Shown: piece after piece, positions 38,505 through 47,825 of the stretch
Layout: each line of letters opens with the position of its first letter
How positions within the stretch are numbered: the stretch's first letter is position 1
Assembly: GCA_020437395.1 (NCBI GenBank)
Contig: JAGQWJ010000022.1
Span: 1-48,707, forward strand
DNA from: Ignavibacteriota bacterium
GTDB lineage: Bacteria; Bacteroidota; Ignavibacteria; Kapaibacteriales; UBA2268
Length of the DNA stretch: 48,707 nucleotides
Reading direction: 5' to 3'
The notes under the pieces: model-generated
The model's database searches: none
What the model saw: the letters and a program-made list of their open reading frames with translations, nothing else
What the model was told of the DNA's origin: nothing
Made by a program: the position numbers and the translations under genes

Positions 38505-39437
38505 TTGATTTCATTACACGAAAAAGTAAATATTATTGGAATTTGTGAAAAAGAGAATTTTTCGCAAATAAATATTGCCAAATATGAATTACTATCTAAT
38601 GAAATTGAGAATTACAAAGAGTGGCTTTCTTTCGGCTATAATGCTGATATGGAATGGATGAAAAAGAATCTCGATAAAAGAGAAGATGTAGGTTTAATAC
38701 AAGAAAACGCTAAGTCTGTTATTGTATTAGCGTATAATTATAATCAATCTACAATTCACGAATCTAATGAAAATAAAATATCTAGATATGCATGGGGAGA
38801 TGATTATCACAATTACATACCTAAAAAGCTTAAAAGAATATGCAAAGAATTAGAGATAATCTATCCTAATGAAGAATTCAAATATTATGTGGATACAGGT
38901 GCAATATTAGAAAAACAATGGGGCGTTAAATCAGGTTTAGGATGGCAAGGAAAGAATAGTTTATTACTTAACAAAAAGTTAGGCTCTTACTTTTTTATAT
39001 CTGTTATAATTACAACTTTAGAAGTTGAACATGATGATTTATTAAAAGATTATTGTGGGAAATGCACAAAATGTATAGATGCTTGTCCAACAAATGCAAT
39101 TATATCAGACAAAGTAGTAGATTCTACTAAGTGTATATCATATTGGACGATAGAATCAAAATCTGATAGTTTCCCTTCTGATATTTCTGAAAATCTTGAA
39201 GGTTGGGCTTTCGGTTGTGATATTTGTCAAGAGGTCTGTCCTTGGAATAATCACAGGGTTCCTATTCAAATAGAAGATTTCGTAAATCCACGATATGGAG
39301 AAACTGTCCTTGATAAAGAGACTGTATTCAATTATACAGAAGATGACTTCAAAGAAAGATACATCAAAAGTCCACTAAAAAGGCCAAAACATCGCGGAAT
39401 TAAAAGAAATATAATTGAAATAGAAAAGAGCAAATAA
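38505..39437 (+). CDS. queG: Epoxyqueuosine reductase
   Basis: A 310-residue cobalamin-dependent iron-sulfur enzyme that reduces epoxyqueuosine to queuosine in tRNA. The N-terminal domain has WLSFGYNADMEWMKKN, then VDTGAILEKQWGVKSGLGWQGKN, with the probable catalytic Asp130. Two 4Fe-4S clusters are supplied by Cys184, 187, 190 and 194 (CGKCTKCIDACPTNAI) and by Cys210, 238, 241 and 245 (FGCDICQEVCPWN). It is shorter than enzymes with a HEAT extension but matches the short form. The start is TTG at 38505, two bases after the Rieske stop, with no good Shine-Dalgarno, so it probably depends on coupling. Confidence 0.93.
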   Translation: MISLHEKVNIIGICEKENFSQINIAKYELLSNEIENYKEWLSFGYNADMEWMKKNLDKREDVGLIQENAKSVIVLAYNYNQSTIHESNENKISRYAWGDDYHNYIPKKLKRICKELEIIYPNEEFKYYVDTGAILEKQWGVKSGLGWQGKNSLLLNKKLGSYFFISVIITTLEVEHDDLLKDYCGKCTKCIDACPTNAIISDKVVDSTKCISYWTIESKSDSFPSDISENLEGWAFGCDICQEVCPWNNHRVPIQIEDFVNPRYGETVLDKETVFNYTEDDFKERYIKSPLKRPKHRGIKRNIIEIEKSK

Positions 39438-39494
39438 TAGAAGATTAATAAAAAGACTTTAAAATCGTCAATTAGAAAATAAAATTTTAAGAAT

Positions 39495-39500
39495 AGGAGA
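39495..39500 (+). promoter_or_regulatory. Ribosome binding site for the TTG-started trxB
   Basis: AGGAGA, 7 bases upstream of the TTG at 39508. It supports this non-ATG start, since the dinucleotide-binding motif begins only about 10 residues into the protein. Confidence 0.75.
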
Positions 39501-39507
39501 AAATTAA

Positions 39508-40452
39508 TTGTCAACACATCATCAAGTAATAATTATAGGTTCAGGTCCGGCTGGACTAACGGCAGCTTTATATGCATCAAGAGCAAATCTAGAAACTGTT
39601 GTATTTGAAGGTATGCAACCAGGTGGTCAGTTAACTATAACTACTGAAGTAGAAAACTATCCAGGTTTTGTAAATGGGATACAAGGACCGGAAATGATGG
39701 ATATACTTAGAAAGCAAGCACAGAGGTTTGGTACAAAGTCGATATTTGAAACGGTAAATAAAGTAGATTTCTCTGAAAGACCATTCAAAATGTCAACAGA
39801 AAAAGGTGATTACACAGCTGATGCTGTTATAATATCAACTGGTGCAACAGCAAAATTACTAAATATCCCAAGTGAAGAAACATATTGGGGGGCTGGAATT
39901 TCTGCTTGTGCTACTTGTGATGGATTCTTTTTCAATGGAGAAAAAAATCTGTTCATTATTGGTGGGGGAGATACGGCTATGGAAGAAGCACTTTTCTTAA
40001 CTAAATATGGTCAAAAAGTAACTATTGTTAATAGAAGTGAAAATTATAGAGCTTCTAGAATAATGCTTGAAAGAGCAAAAAACCACCCTAAAATTGAATT
40101 TATTGAAAATGCTGTAGTTGATGAATATATTGGAGAAACAACTAATGGTATTAAAAAGCTTACTGGTCTTAATTTAAAAGATGTAAATACTGGTGAAGTT
40201 ACTTTCTACGAAGGTGGCGGAGCATTTATCGCGATTGGACATAAACCCAATACAGATATATTCGAAGGTATCATAGATATGAACGAAGTAGGTTATATTT
40301 TAACAAAAGATAAATCTACTTATACAAATGTGGAAGGTGTGTTTGCTTGTGGAGATGCTCAAGATCATGTTTATAGACAGGCTATTACGGCGGCAGGAAC
40401 GGGTTGTATGGCCGCTATAGATGCTGAAAGATGGTTAGCTGAGCAAGAATAA
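39508..40452 (+). CDS. trxB: Thioredoxin reductase
   Basis: A 314-residue cytosolic flavoenzyme that reduces thioredoxin with NADPH. The FAD-binding motif IIGSGPAGLTAALYA is at the N-terminus, the redox-active CATC at residues 134-137, the NADPH Rossmann motif IGGGDTAMEEA at about 150, and the C-terminal FAD motif VFACGDAQD before QAITAAGTGCMAA. Length is normal. TTG start with a strong Shine-Dalgarno. It follows queG by 70 bases and is ended by a clear terminator. Confidence 0.96.
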   Translation: MSTHHQVIIIGSGPAGLTAALYASRANLETVVFEGMQPGGQLTITTEVENYPGFVNGIQGPEMMDILRKQAQRFGTKSIFETVNKVDFSERPFKMSTEKGDYTADAVIISTGATAKLLNIPSEETYWGAGISACATCDGFFFNGEKNLFIIGGGDTAMEEALFLTKYGQKVTIVNRSENYRASRIMLERAKNHPKIEFIENAVVDEYIGETTNGIKKLTGLNLKDVNTGEVTFYEGGGAFIAIGHKPNTDIFEGIIDMNEVGYILTKDKSTYTNVEGVFACGDAQDHVYRQAITAAGTGCMAAIDAERWLAEQE

Positions 40453-40479
40453 ATATTGCCTTCATTAGAATAGCTTTGA

Positions 40480-40511
40480 GACCAATCATTGAATCGTGAT
40501 TGGTCTTTTTT
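40480..40511 (+). terminator. Rho-independent terminator after trxB
   Basis: Stem GACCAATCA (40480-40488) / TGATTGGTC (40497-40505), loop of 8 bases, then six T (40506-40511). It lies 28 bases after the trxB stop. Confidence 0.92.
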
Positions 40512-40515
40512 ATAC

Positions 40516-40540
40516 AAAAAACCACTCCTTGTGGGAGTGG
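40516..40540 (-). terminator. Rho-independent terminator after sucC
   Basis: Stem CCACTCC (40522-40528) / GGAGTGG (40534-40540), loop of 5 bases, followed on the minus strand by six T (complement of 40516-40521). Together with the trxB terminator it forms a back-to-back insulator between convergent genes. Confidence 0.9.
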
Positions 40541-40570
40541 CTTAGCAATACAATAATTGTATTTAACACT

Positions 40571-41815
40571 CTATACTTTTAAACTCTTTACTACTTCTGA
40601 AACTTTTTCAGCCGCTTCATTGAAACTCTTAGCCACTTTAAATTCTAAATCTGATTTATCAAGAATTTCAGCTGCTAATTCTGCATTAGTACCATCAAGT
40701 CTGACAATAAGAGGTAAGTTAACCTCTACAGTTTCTAGAGCTTTGATAATACCATTCGCTACTCTATCACAACGTACGATTCCACCAAAGATGTTAATAA
40801 GCACAGCTTCTACATTCTTATCACTCATCATGATACGGAATGCGTTAGCGATTCTTTCAACGTTTGCTCCACCACCCACATCAAGGAAGTTAGCAGGCTC
40901 GCCACCAGAAAGCTTGATCATATCCATGGTAGCCATTGCAAGTCCAGCACCGTTTACCATACAGCCAACATTACCATCTAATTTGATGTAATTTAGGTCA
41001 TATTTAGAAGCTTCAACCTCTAGTGGAGCCTCCTCAGATATATCACGCAATTCAGCATAATTAGGATGTCTATAAAGAGCATTATCATCAAAACCTACTT
41101 TAGCATCTAGGGCTATAATTTGCTCATCCGTAGTAACAACTAATGGATTAATTTCTAACATAGAACAATCTAAAGCATCATAAGCGTTAGTTAGTTTTGT
41201 AATAAATTTAACAAAATTTTTGAAAGCTTGGCCGCTTAGACCAAGACCAAATGCTAATCTTCTTGCCTGATAACCTTGGAAACCAATATTTGGATTTATT
41301 GTTTCTTTTAATATTTTCTCTGGCGAATGCTCAGCAACTTCTTCAATTTCCATACCGCCTTCAGTAGAGGCCATTATGATGTTTTTACTAGTTGCTCTAT
41401 CTAATAGAATACTAATATAAAATTCTTTATCTATAGAAGCTCCATCTTCTAGCATCATTCTATTTACAATAGAACCTACTTCACCTGTTTGAATTGTTAC
41501 TAATTTATTTCCTAATGTAGCTTCAGCAAATGCTTTAGCTTTAGCAGGTAAATTATCACCAAATAAAACATTGACACCGTGAACATCTTTTCCATCTATT
41601 TGAAGAATTTCATTAGTGTTTATATTATGAACTTTTCCTTTTCCTCTTCCGCCTGCATGCACTTGCGATTTTAATACTACTACTTTGCTTCCCTTATCAA
41701 CAAATTCTTTTGCTGCTTGTTCAGCTTCTTCTGGCTTAAAAATCACTTTATTTTCCAATACAGGTACACCGTATTGTTTTAAAAGCTCTTTAGCCTGATA
41801 CTCATGTACATTCAT
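40571..41815 (-). CDS. sucC: Succinate-CoA ligase, beta subunit
   Basis: A 414-residue ATP-grasp subunit of succinyl-CoA synthetase, a TCA-cycle enzyme that makes nucleoside triphosphate from succinyl-CoA. HEYQAKELLKQYGVPV opens the protein; VVLKSQVHAGGRGKGKV is the nucleotide-binding region; EINPLVVT, NVGCMVNGAGLAMATMD and EPANFLDVGGGA are the conserved C-terminal half with the CoA-ligase subdomain (NIFGGIVRCD). It is slightly longer than the 388-residue E. coli protein. The partner sucD is not adjacent, and terminators lie on the downstream side, so sucC appears to be transcribed alone. Confidence 0.95.
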   Translation of the reverse strand: MNVHEYQAKELLKQYGVPVLENKVIFKPEEAEQAAKEFVDKGSKVVVLKSQVHAGGRGKGKVHNINTNEILQIDGKDVHGVNVLFGDNLPAKAKAFAEATLGNKLVTIQTGEVGSIVNRMMLEDGASIDKEFYISILLDRATSKNIIMASTEGGMEIEEVAEHSPEKILKETINPNIGFQGYQARRLAFGLGLSGQAFKNFVKFITKLTNAYDALDCSMLEINPLVVTTDEQIIALDAKVGFDDNALYRHPNYAELRDISEEAPLEVEASKYDLNYIKLDGNVGCMVNGAGLAMATMDMIKLSGGEPANFLDVGGGANVERIANAFRIMMSDKNVEAVLINIFGGIVRCDRVANGIIKALETVEVNLPLIVRLDGTNAELAAEILDKSDLEFKVAKSFNEAAEKVSEVVKSLKV

Positions 41816-41918
41816 ACAATTTACTCTGAATATTAGTTATTATTTTAATTTCAATTATTATATCTCCAAATTTACCAAATTCCATTGGGATAGCAAAAAA
41901 AGGAGAGCCTACATTAAT

Positions 41919-41953
41919 AAAAAAAGTCCCAAAAAGTTTTCACAATTTGGGAC
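41919..41953 (-). terminator. Rho-independent terminator after the VWA/HYDIN gene
   Basis: Stem GTCCCAAA (41926-41933) / TTTGGGAC (41946-41953), loop of 12 bases, extended by AA/TT pairs, followed on the minus strand by seven T (complement of 41919-41925). It lies 25 bases after the stop of the gene at 41978-46684. Confidence 0.9.
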
Positions 41954-41977
41954 TTGATAATTATAATAATATTTATA

Positions 41978-44900
41978 TTACTTGATTATCATCAGTTTAT
42001 TAACAGTACTATATGCACCTGAATTAATTCTTACAAAATATAATCCTGATGAAATTGAGTTGGCGTCAATTGCACTTTCATATTGCCCTTGTTTCAAATT
42101 ATTAGTAATTTGATTAGTAATAACGTTACCATTAATATCCATAACTTCAATGTTTACATCAAGGTTATCGAACATTACAGTAAAGTTAGTTTTAATGATA
42201 TTTAGATTTGCATCATATTGTGAAATACTTTTATCAGGTATTAATCCAATTTCAATTAACCTTTTATCTAATGCACAGACACCACTTAGATTAACTTTTT
42301 GGACTTGATTAAATGACTGATTCAAGCATTTAGGAAAATCTCCTACTTGGATATTGTCATTTTCTTCAGGCCCCAAGTACATTTTATAACTAATATCAAA
42401 TAATTCGTGAATAGTACCTTGCTTTAGCCAATCATTTACAGAATTTGGTATGCCACTAAAATTAATAAGATTTTGTGAATTAATATTTGATGGATTTATC
42501 CAGCTCCAATTTATTGAATTGCTAATAGGTGTAAGTACATAACCATTATTATCAGTAATGAATGCCGTAACATTTGGATTGTGTTTAAGAGTAACATCAA
42601 GTTTTGATATATCATAACTTAAAGCTGGAACGTCTGCCATCACCGTAAGTTTTATTTCACTACCTGGAATAACATCTACTTCATTCTTATTAGTGAAATA
42701 TCTAATTCTCTTACCAACACCTGTTAAATTATATTCTTTTGTTGTACCAGATGAATAGTAAACAGTAATCTTCGCAGTCTGTAGGCCTTCACCATCAGGT
42801 TGAAAAGCTACTTTGAATGGGAAACTATCTCCTGCATCAATAGAAAAACTACCGGCAGGCAAATCTCTTAAGAAGAAATCTGTTCCACTAGGAGTCAATT
42901 CTACTCTATCAATATTAACAGGGCTGTTAGGATCATTGTTAGGTATTGATAAATCAATTCTATGTTCGTCACAAACTAGAACACCAATAAAATCTACTTT
43001 ATCAGCGCCACTGCTTTGAATTGCAGTACATTCAAGAGAATCTTGTCTAGTTAATGGATCATCAACAATATCATCAATGTTATTACCAACTGCAGTATTG
43101 GAAACAATAGTATAGACTAATTTATTTACTCCAGCGGTTAGAGGCGTAAATTCAAGTGGAATCGTTATTTTATTATTAATTGCAATTTCTTGAGTAGGGA
43201 TGAATGTCTTAGTACCACCAACAAATGTGTAATTAGAAGTAGGGGAGATAGTTATACTATTTACTTTTGTTGTCGCTACTGTTGAATTATTAGTCAAAAT
43301 CAAATCGACATTCGTAGTAGTGTTTTGTATATTATTATTACCGCAATCAATTGAACCTAGTGCAGTAGGATTTTCTCCTATTCCTATTACACTATTTAAA
43401 GAGATTGGATTGTTCTCAGATTTTAATAATATATTAATTGGTTCAGAATAGATGCCATCTGATTGCGGGTTAAAAGTAATTGGAATTACTAAAGGTTCAG
43501 TTGTCTTTACTGTTAAATCATTGGGTAATTCCAAAGTAAAAGCTTCAGTGTTTTGGATACTTACACTAGCTAATTCTACATCTAGTTCACCGCTATTAAC
43601 AATTTCTAAGTTTAGTTTTGAAATAGTTTTAATCCTTTTTCGACCAAAATCTACTATTGCGTATGAAAGATCAGTGTTAGCACCTGTTCCAATTAATTCA
43701 GTTGTAACATCTGAACATCCATCGGTTTCTGAATTAAAAGTCAATGTCGCAGTTTTATTACCTTCAACTACTGGTGTAAAACTTAACTCTACTTTTACAG
43801 AATCCTTTGGTTCTACATTAATTGAAGTTCCAACTAATCCAGTATCATCATTTATTGATATAATCTTAAACTCATTATCATTATCATTAATTATCTGTGG
43901 TGTAATCCTAACAGGAACACTGTTATTATTATAAAATACTTTTACATCAGTCCTATTCGAAGTCAAATTAAGGTTAGTTGCTCCAAAATTTATTTCATTT
44001 GTAGTAACTAAGTCACAAATTCCATTACCATTTAATTCTATCGTGATTAAATCTGCACATTTTCCTTTGAGATTTAGAGTCGCAGTTTTTGCTCCTTCCG
44101 TTTGTGGATTAAAATTAATATACATATCTCTAGCATTTACCAAACTAGGATCTACTACGCCTTCAAAAGATTTATCAAGAACAAATTCATCTTTATTAGT
44201 TCCAGTTATATAAACCGAATCAACATCTATAGGAAGAATACTCTGATTAACAACAAATTGAACTAAATGTTTTACATTTACATCATTAATAGGTGTATCA
44301 GCAAAGTTAATCGGCCCAGACTCGGTAAAGTTTAGTACAGGCTTTTCTATTTTGAATGATGTTTCACTAATATCTTCACTTGGTTCATTTTCACCAAACC
44401 TTGTAATATAAACATCACTATTCCCACTATGTTTTAGATTAAAAGCACCAAAGGTCTTGTCTGAACTCATTGTCCCAATTTTATATGTAGATTTCCCATC
44501 TTCTGTTACATCTGTATTTGAAGAAAAGTCACCAGCAGTCCAACCATTAGTAATACTTAATAAATTTAATGCCTTATCGTAAATTGCAGTAAACCTTTCT
44601 CTATTTGATTGGAATGAATAAGGAGGACTCAAATGTTCCATATCATTTTTAGATCCACCCTGAACAATAATTCTATCCGTTGCTTCATCATATCTTATTT
44701 TAGTACCCCAAGCACCAAATGTCGTGTAAGGGGTTCTAGCAGCTATTGTTCTAACTGTGTATGTACCTCCATTTGGAGTAGTTTTTGCAACAAAGAATAC
44801 ACTACCACCAACTGGAGCAGAAACACTCGAAGCACCAAACTTTGCTTTATCTGATGTTGCACCTGTTATGTAAACATTTTCAATGTCATCTATACAAACA

Positions 44901-46684
44901 CCAGATGCAGAATCTAAACCTGGTCCACCCATAGTATTAGCCCAAATTAATTTCCCAGCAGAATTGTGTTTAGCTAAGAAAATATCAGTGTTTCCATCAT
45001 TTGTTAATTTTGTGTTGTCAAAAGTAATTGTATCATTATAGTGACCAGTACTATAAACAAAAAGTTCGTCCTTAGATAATGCTATTGAGCTACCGTGGCT
45101 TTTACCAGTACTTTTTTCATTTATGGCAAATATGTATCTTGCTTCAGGGTCAACTCTTAATTTTACTTTATAATCTCCAGGGGCAGGAATATTACTCCAA
45201 TTATAAGATGCATTAGTAGATGTAGCTATGAAATTAGAATCACTAGCAAAATCGTCATTTGAATACGATATGTGTACCTCAGTTCCTAATTCAACGCCAT
45301 TCCAATTTATATTAATATTGTCACAGGCTGTAAATACATTCCCACCATTTGGTGATTCTAATATAATATCTGTTGTTCCACCAACTAATTGTGATGCAGT
45401 AAGACATGGAGTTCCATTAGCCGTTAAAGTCGCAGTTCGAAGAGTTTTAGCGCCAAACTGTTCAAATTCAACTTCTACTAGTATAGTATCACCTTCTTGT
45501 ACAGTAGTATTATTATTAATATCAATTCCCAAACTATTTTTAACACTATTAATCTTAAACCCTTGGTTATCAGGTATTACTTCTAAATCTTCAAAATCAA
45601 AATCGACACTACCAATTACTAATTTAAGAGTTCTTATAACTGAATTATTTGGACCTACTTCTGGATTACCAAAGGAATAAGTTTTCTTATCCCATTCTCG
45701 GATCGGGATAAATCTTTCAGGTATTATATATGAGCGATTACCTCTTCCATAGGGGCTAATTCCCTTAAATGTAATATCAGCTGTTCTCTCTCTTTGTGAA
45801 TCATAACAAGGGTAATCTGCTAACCAACTCAATTCACAGAAATAGGCTTTTTGTGCTTCTATTGCAATTTCAGTATAAATGTGTGCAAGATCTTCTTTTT
45901 TCTCAACAAGATAAGCACGTCCATTAGTTTGAGTTGCAATCTCATTTAATGAAGCATCCATATTAGTTAAAAAAGAAATATTATAAGCAGTAATATTATA
46001 ATAGTTTAATGAATCAATTATTTCCAATGTCTTTGGAGGATTCGTTGGTGCACCGTCAGTCAAAAAGACAACAATTCTTTTCATATCAGTTGGTCTATCT
46101 TGCAATAACGCAGTTGCACTTTCTTTTCTAATTTCACCATTCAGATTATAAGCTGGCTTGATAAATGGTGGGTCATACTTGGTAGCACCACTCGGTATTA
46201 TCTTATCTAATGAATCTAAGATTTGTTGAGGGTTTTTAGTAAAAGGGGTACCAAGAAATGAATCATTTGAAAAGGCAACTAATGAGGCTTCTGTTCTTCC
46301 TACAAATTTAATCGTATTCAAAAATGCTTCAACACCTTCTCTGACTTTAATCCAAGGCGTTTCATTTGGTTTTTTTTCATCAAAAGGATCTGACATTGAT
46401 CCAGATTTATCAACAACAATTACAATTGATAATTCAGGAACCTCTTGAGATTCGAAACACTCAATTTTCATTTTAGAATTTGGTATAAAAAAACCATTTT
46501 CTTCAATTGTAAATTGATTTATAGTTGCATTTTTAATGAACTCATTATTGCCATCTTTCGCAACAAATATTGTACTAACCCAAGGGAATTCATCAGTCTC
46601 AATACTTGATATATTAAAAAATTGTGCTTGTACGCAGCCAACAATTGTTAAAAATATTAGCAATGTAAGTATAGATTTAAACAT
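41978..46684 (-). CDS. VWA / SBBP-like / HYDIN-repeat T9SS surface protein
   Basis: A 1568-residue secreted protein. The leader MFKSILTLLIFLTIVGCVQAQ could be cut after QA or lipidated at Cys17, since IVGC fits a lipobox. A von Willebrand A domain follows (about 85-275) with an intact metal site: Asp92, Ser94 and Ser96 in DKSGSMSD, plus FLTDGAPTNPP. A beta-sandwich and an SBBP-like propeller piece (about 520-765; YITGATSD) come next. HYDIN/choice-of-anchor-D repeats (about 770-1340), a cohesin-like segment and a T9SS type A sorting domain (about 1484-1568; VEVMD-like VNIEVMDINGNVI, ISSGLYFVRI) complete it. Inference: a cell-surface adhesin with a metal-dependent binding domain. It has its own terminator and may share a transcript with the S66 peptidase gene 79 bases upstream. 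Confidence 0.88.
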   Translation of the reverse strand: MFKSILTLLIFLTIVGCVQAQFFNISSIETDEFPWVSTIFVAKDGNNEFIKNATINQFTIEENGFFIPNSKMKIECFESQEVPELSIVIVVDKSGSMSDPFDEKKPNETPWIKVREGVEAFLNTIKFVGRTEASLVAFSNDSFLGTPFTKNPQQILDSLDKIIPSGATKYDPPFIKPAYNLNGEIRKESATALLQDRPTDMKRIVVFLTDGAPTNPPKTLEIIDSLNYYNITAYNISFLTNMDASLNEIATQTNGRAYLVEKKEDLAHIYTEIAIEAQKAYFCELSWLADYPCYDSQRERTADITFKGISPYGRGNRSYIIPERFIPIREWDKKTYSFGNPEVGPNNSVIRTLKLVIGSVDFDFEDLEVIPDNQGFKINSVKNSLGIDINNNTTVQEGDTILVEVEFEQFGAKTLRTATLTANGTPCLTASQLVGGTTDIILESPNGGNVFTACDNININWNGVELGTEVHISYSNDDFASDSNFIATSTNASYNWSNIPAPGDYKVKLRVDPEARYIFAINEKSTGKSHGSSIALSKDELFVYSTGHYNDTITFDNTKLTNDGNTDIFLAKHNSAGKLIWANTMGGPGLDSASGVCIDDIENVYITGATSDKAKFGASSVSAPVGGSVFFVAKTTPNGGTYTVRTIAARTPYTTFGAWGTKIRYDEATDRIIVQGGSKNDMEHLSPPYSFQSNRERFTAIYDKALNLLSITNGWTAGDFSSNTDVTEDGKSTYKIGTMSSDKTFGAFNLKHSGNSDVYITRFGENEPSEDISETSFKIEKPVLNFTESGPINFADTPINDVNVKHLVQFVVNQSILPIDVDSVYITGTNKDEFVLDKSFEGVVDPSLVNARDMYINFNPQTEGAKTATLNLKGKCADLITIELNGNGICDLVTTNEINFGATNLNLTSNRTDVKVFYNNNSVPVRITPQIINDNDNEFKIISINDDTGLVGTSINVEPKDSVKVELSFTPVVEGNKTATLTFNSETDGCSDVTTELIGTGANTDLSYAIVDFGRKRIKTISKLNLEIVNSGELDVELASVSIQNTEAFTLELPNDLTVKTTEPLVIPITFNPQSDGIYSEPINILLKSENNPISLNSVIGIGENPTALGSIDCGNNNIQNTTTNVDLILTNNSTVATTKVNSITISPTSNYTFVGGTKTFIPTQEIAINNKITIPLEFTPLTAGVNKLVYTIVSNTAVGNNIDDIVDDPLTRQDSLECTAIQSSGADKVDFIGVLVCDEHRIDLSIPNNDPNSPVNIDRVELTPSGTDFFLRDLPAGSFSIDAGDSFPFKVAFQPDGEGLQTAKITVYYSSGTTKEYNLTGVGKRIRYFTNKNEVDVIPGSEIKLTVMADVPALSYDISKLDVTLKHNPNVTAFITDNNGYVLTPISNSINWSWINPSNINSQNLINFSGIPNSVNDWLKQGTIHELFDISYKMYLGPEENDNIQVGDFPKCLNQSFNQVQKVNLSGVCALDKRLIEIGLIPDKSISQYDANLNIIKTNFTVMFDNLDVNIEVMDINGNVITNQITNNLKQGQYESAIDANSISSGLYFVRINSGAYSTVNKLMIIK

Positions 46685-46763
46685 AATTATTCCGAAATTA
46701 ATATTATTCTAATTATAAAAACAAATAAGACATTAAATAGTTTCATAATTTAAGAAAATAATA

Positions 46764-47825
46764 TCAAATTACAGAACGCTCAAGTATGGAAATAGACTGA
46801 TTGTTAGTATCTATTTCGGAAAGAATACCTAATGGGAGGGTAAGTTTATCTTTAACATGTCCAAAAGGCATATTAATTAGAATTGGTATTTTAAGATTAC
46901 CTAGTAACTGTTGGATAACTTCTTTTATAGTAAATGAGTATCCAGGATGAAAAGGTTGTCTAGAATTGAGGTTATCAAATTGACCGAATATTATACCCCT
47001 ACATTTATTAAGTTTACCTGAAAGTAACAGTTGGCTCAGCATTCTATCGACTTTATAAGCTGGCTCAGAAACATCTTCGAGGAATAAAATACTATTATCT
47101 AGATTCGGTTCATAAGGAGTACCAAGCGTACTTAATATCATTCTTAAATTTCCACCTTTGAGTACACCTCTGGCTATACCTTCATTTATTATTATAGCGT
47201 TAGGTTCTTTTGTTTCAATAGGTTCAAATTTGTCGTTTGAAAAAAGTACTTTTTTAAAGTGATTTTGTGTGAAGGAATTAAAGCTTGAAACAGCAACTGG
47301 TCCGTGAAATGTAACAAGTCCCGTATGTTCGAAAATAGGTGTTAGTAGTGCAGTTACATCAGAAAATCCTATAATAATTTTAGGATTTTTTCTTATCTCA
47401 GCAAAGTCAAGTTTTTCCAATATTCTTAGTACTCCATAACCACCTCGGCCACACAAAATACAATCAATAGTATCATCAACTATATATTTCATGAATTCCT
47501 TAGCTCTTTCTTCGTCAGATGCTGAAAGATATCTATAGCTTGAATTATTATTTCTAACCGTTTCACCTATTTCGTAATTTATATTCTCATTTTTTAAAAA
47601 ATTTATAGCCTCTTTCATTTCATAAGTCGATAGAGGACTTGATGTTGCTGTAATTGCAACTTTAGATTTACCAGACATTAATCCTCTAGGAAGTATTTTT
47701 TGTTTGTTAAGATTTATATCATCTGGTAATTCATTATAAAAAAATTCGTCCAACTTGCTATAAGTCGAACCAATTAATAGTGGAGATGCTGTTGCAAATA
47801 TTTTAAGTAGATTTCTTCTATTCAT
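46764..47825 (-). CDS. S66-family LD-carboxypeptidase with Tat-like leader
   Basis: A 353-residue serine peptidase of the S66 family (LdcA/MccF). Motifs: KVAITATSSP at the start of the domain, CGRGGYGVLRILEKLD, nucleophile Ser155 in IIGFSDVTALL, Glu250 in ILFLEDVSE and His323 in FGHVKDKLTLPLG, giving a complete Ser-Glu-His triad. LdcA trims the terminal D-Ala of murein tetrapeptides; MccF-type members cleave microcin adducts, so specificity is open. Unusually for LdcA, residues 1-20 (MNRRNLLKIFATASPLLIGS) look like a twin-arginine signal, and about 50 residues precede the catalytic domain. This suggests a periplasmic or membrane-tethered location. Confidence 0.88.
   Translation of the reverse strand: MNRRNLLKIFATASPLLIGSTYSKLDEFFYNELPDDINLNKQKILPRGLMSGKSKVAITATSSPLSTYEMKEAINFLKNENINYEIGETVRNNNSSYRYLSASDEERAKEFMKYIVDDTIDCILCGRGGYGVLRILEKLDFAEIRKNPKIIIGFSDVTALLTPIFEHTGLVTFHGPVAVSSFNSFTQNHFKKVLFSNDKFEPIETKEPNAIIINEGIARGVLKGGNLRMILSTLGTPYEPNLDNSILFLEDVSEPAYKVDRMLSQLLLSGKLNKCRGIIFGQFDNLNSRQPFHPGYSFTIKEVIQQLLGNLKIPILINMPFGHVKDKLTLPLGILSEIDTNNQSISILERSVI

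Noticed and set aside
40557..40991. 144-codon plus-strand frame opposite sucC
   Set aside because: sucC is unmistakable on the minus strand, and the frame overlaps the sucC terminator side with no promoter evidence.
43452..43934. 160-codon plus-strand frame opposite the VWA/HYDIN gene
   Set aside because: Shadow of HYDIN repeats on the other strand; Ser/Val/Thr-rich low-complexity translation and no start signals.
45228..45680. 150-codon plus-strand frame opposite the VWA/HYDIN gene
   Set aside because: Same reason: mirror of the coding minus strand without Shine-Dalgarno or recognisable domain.
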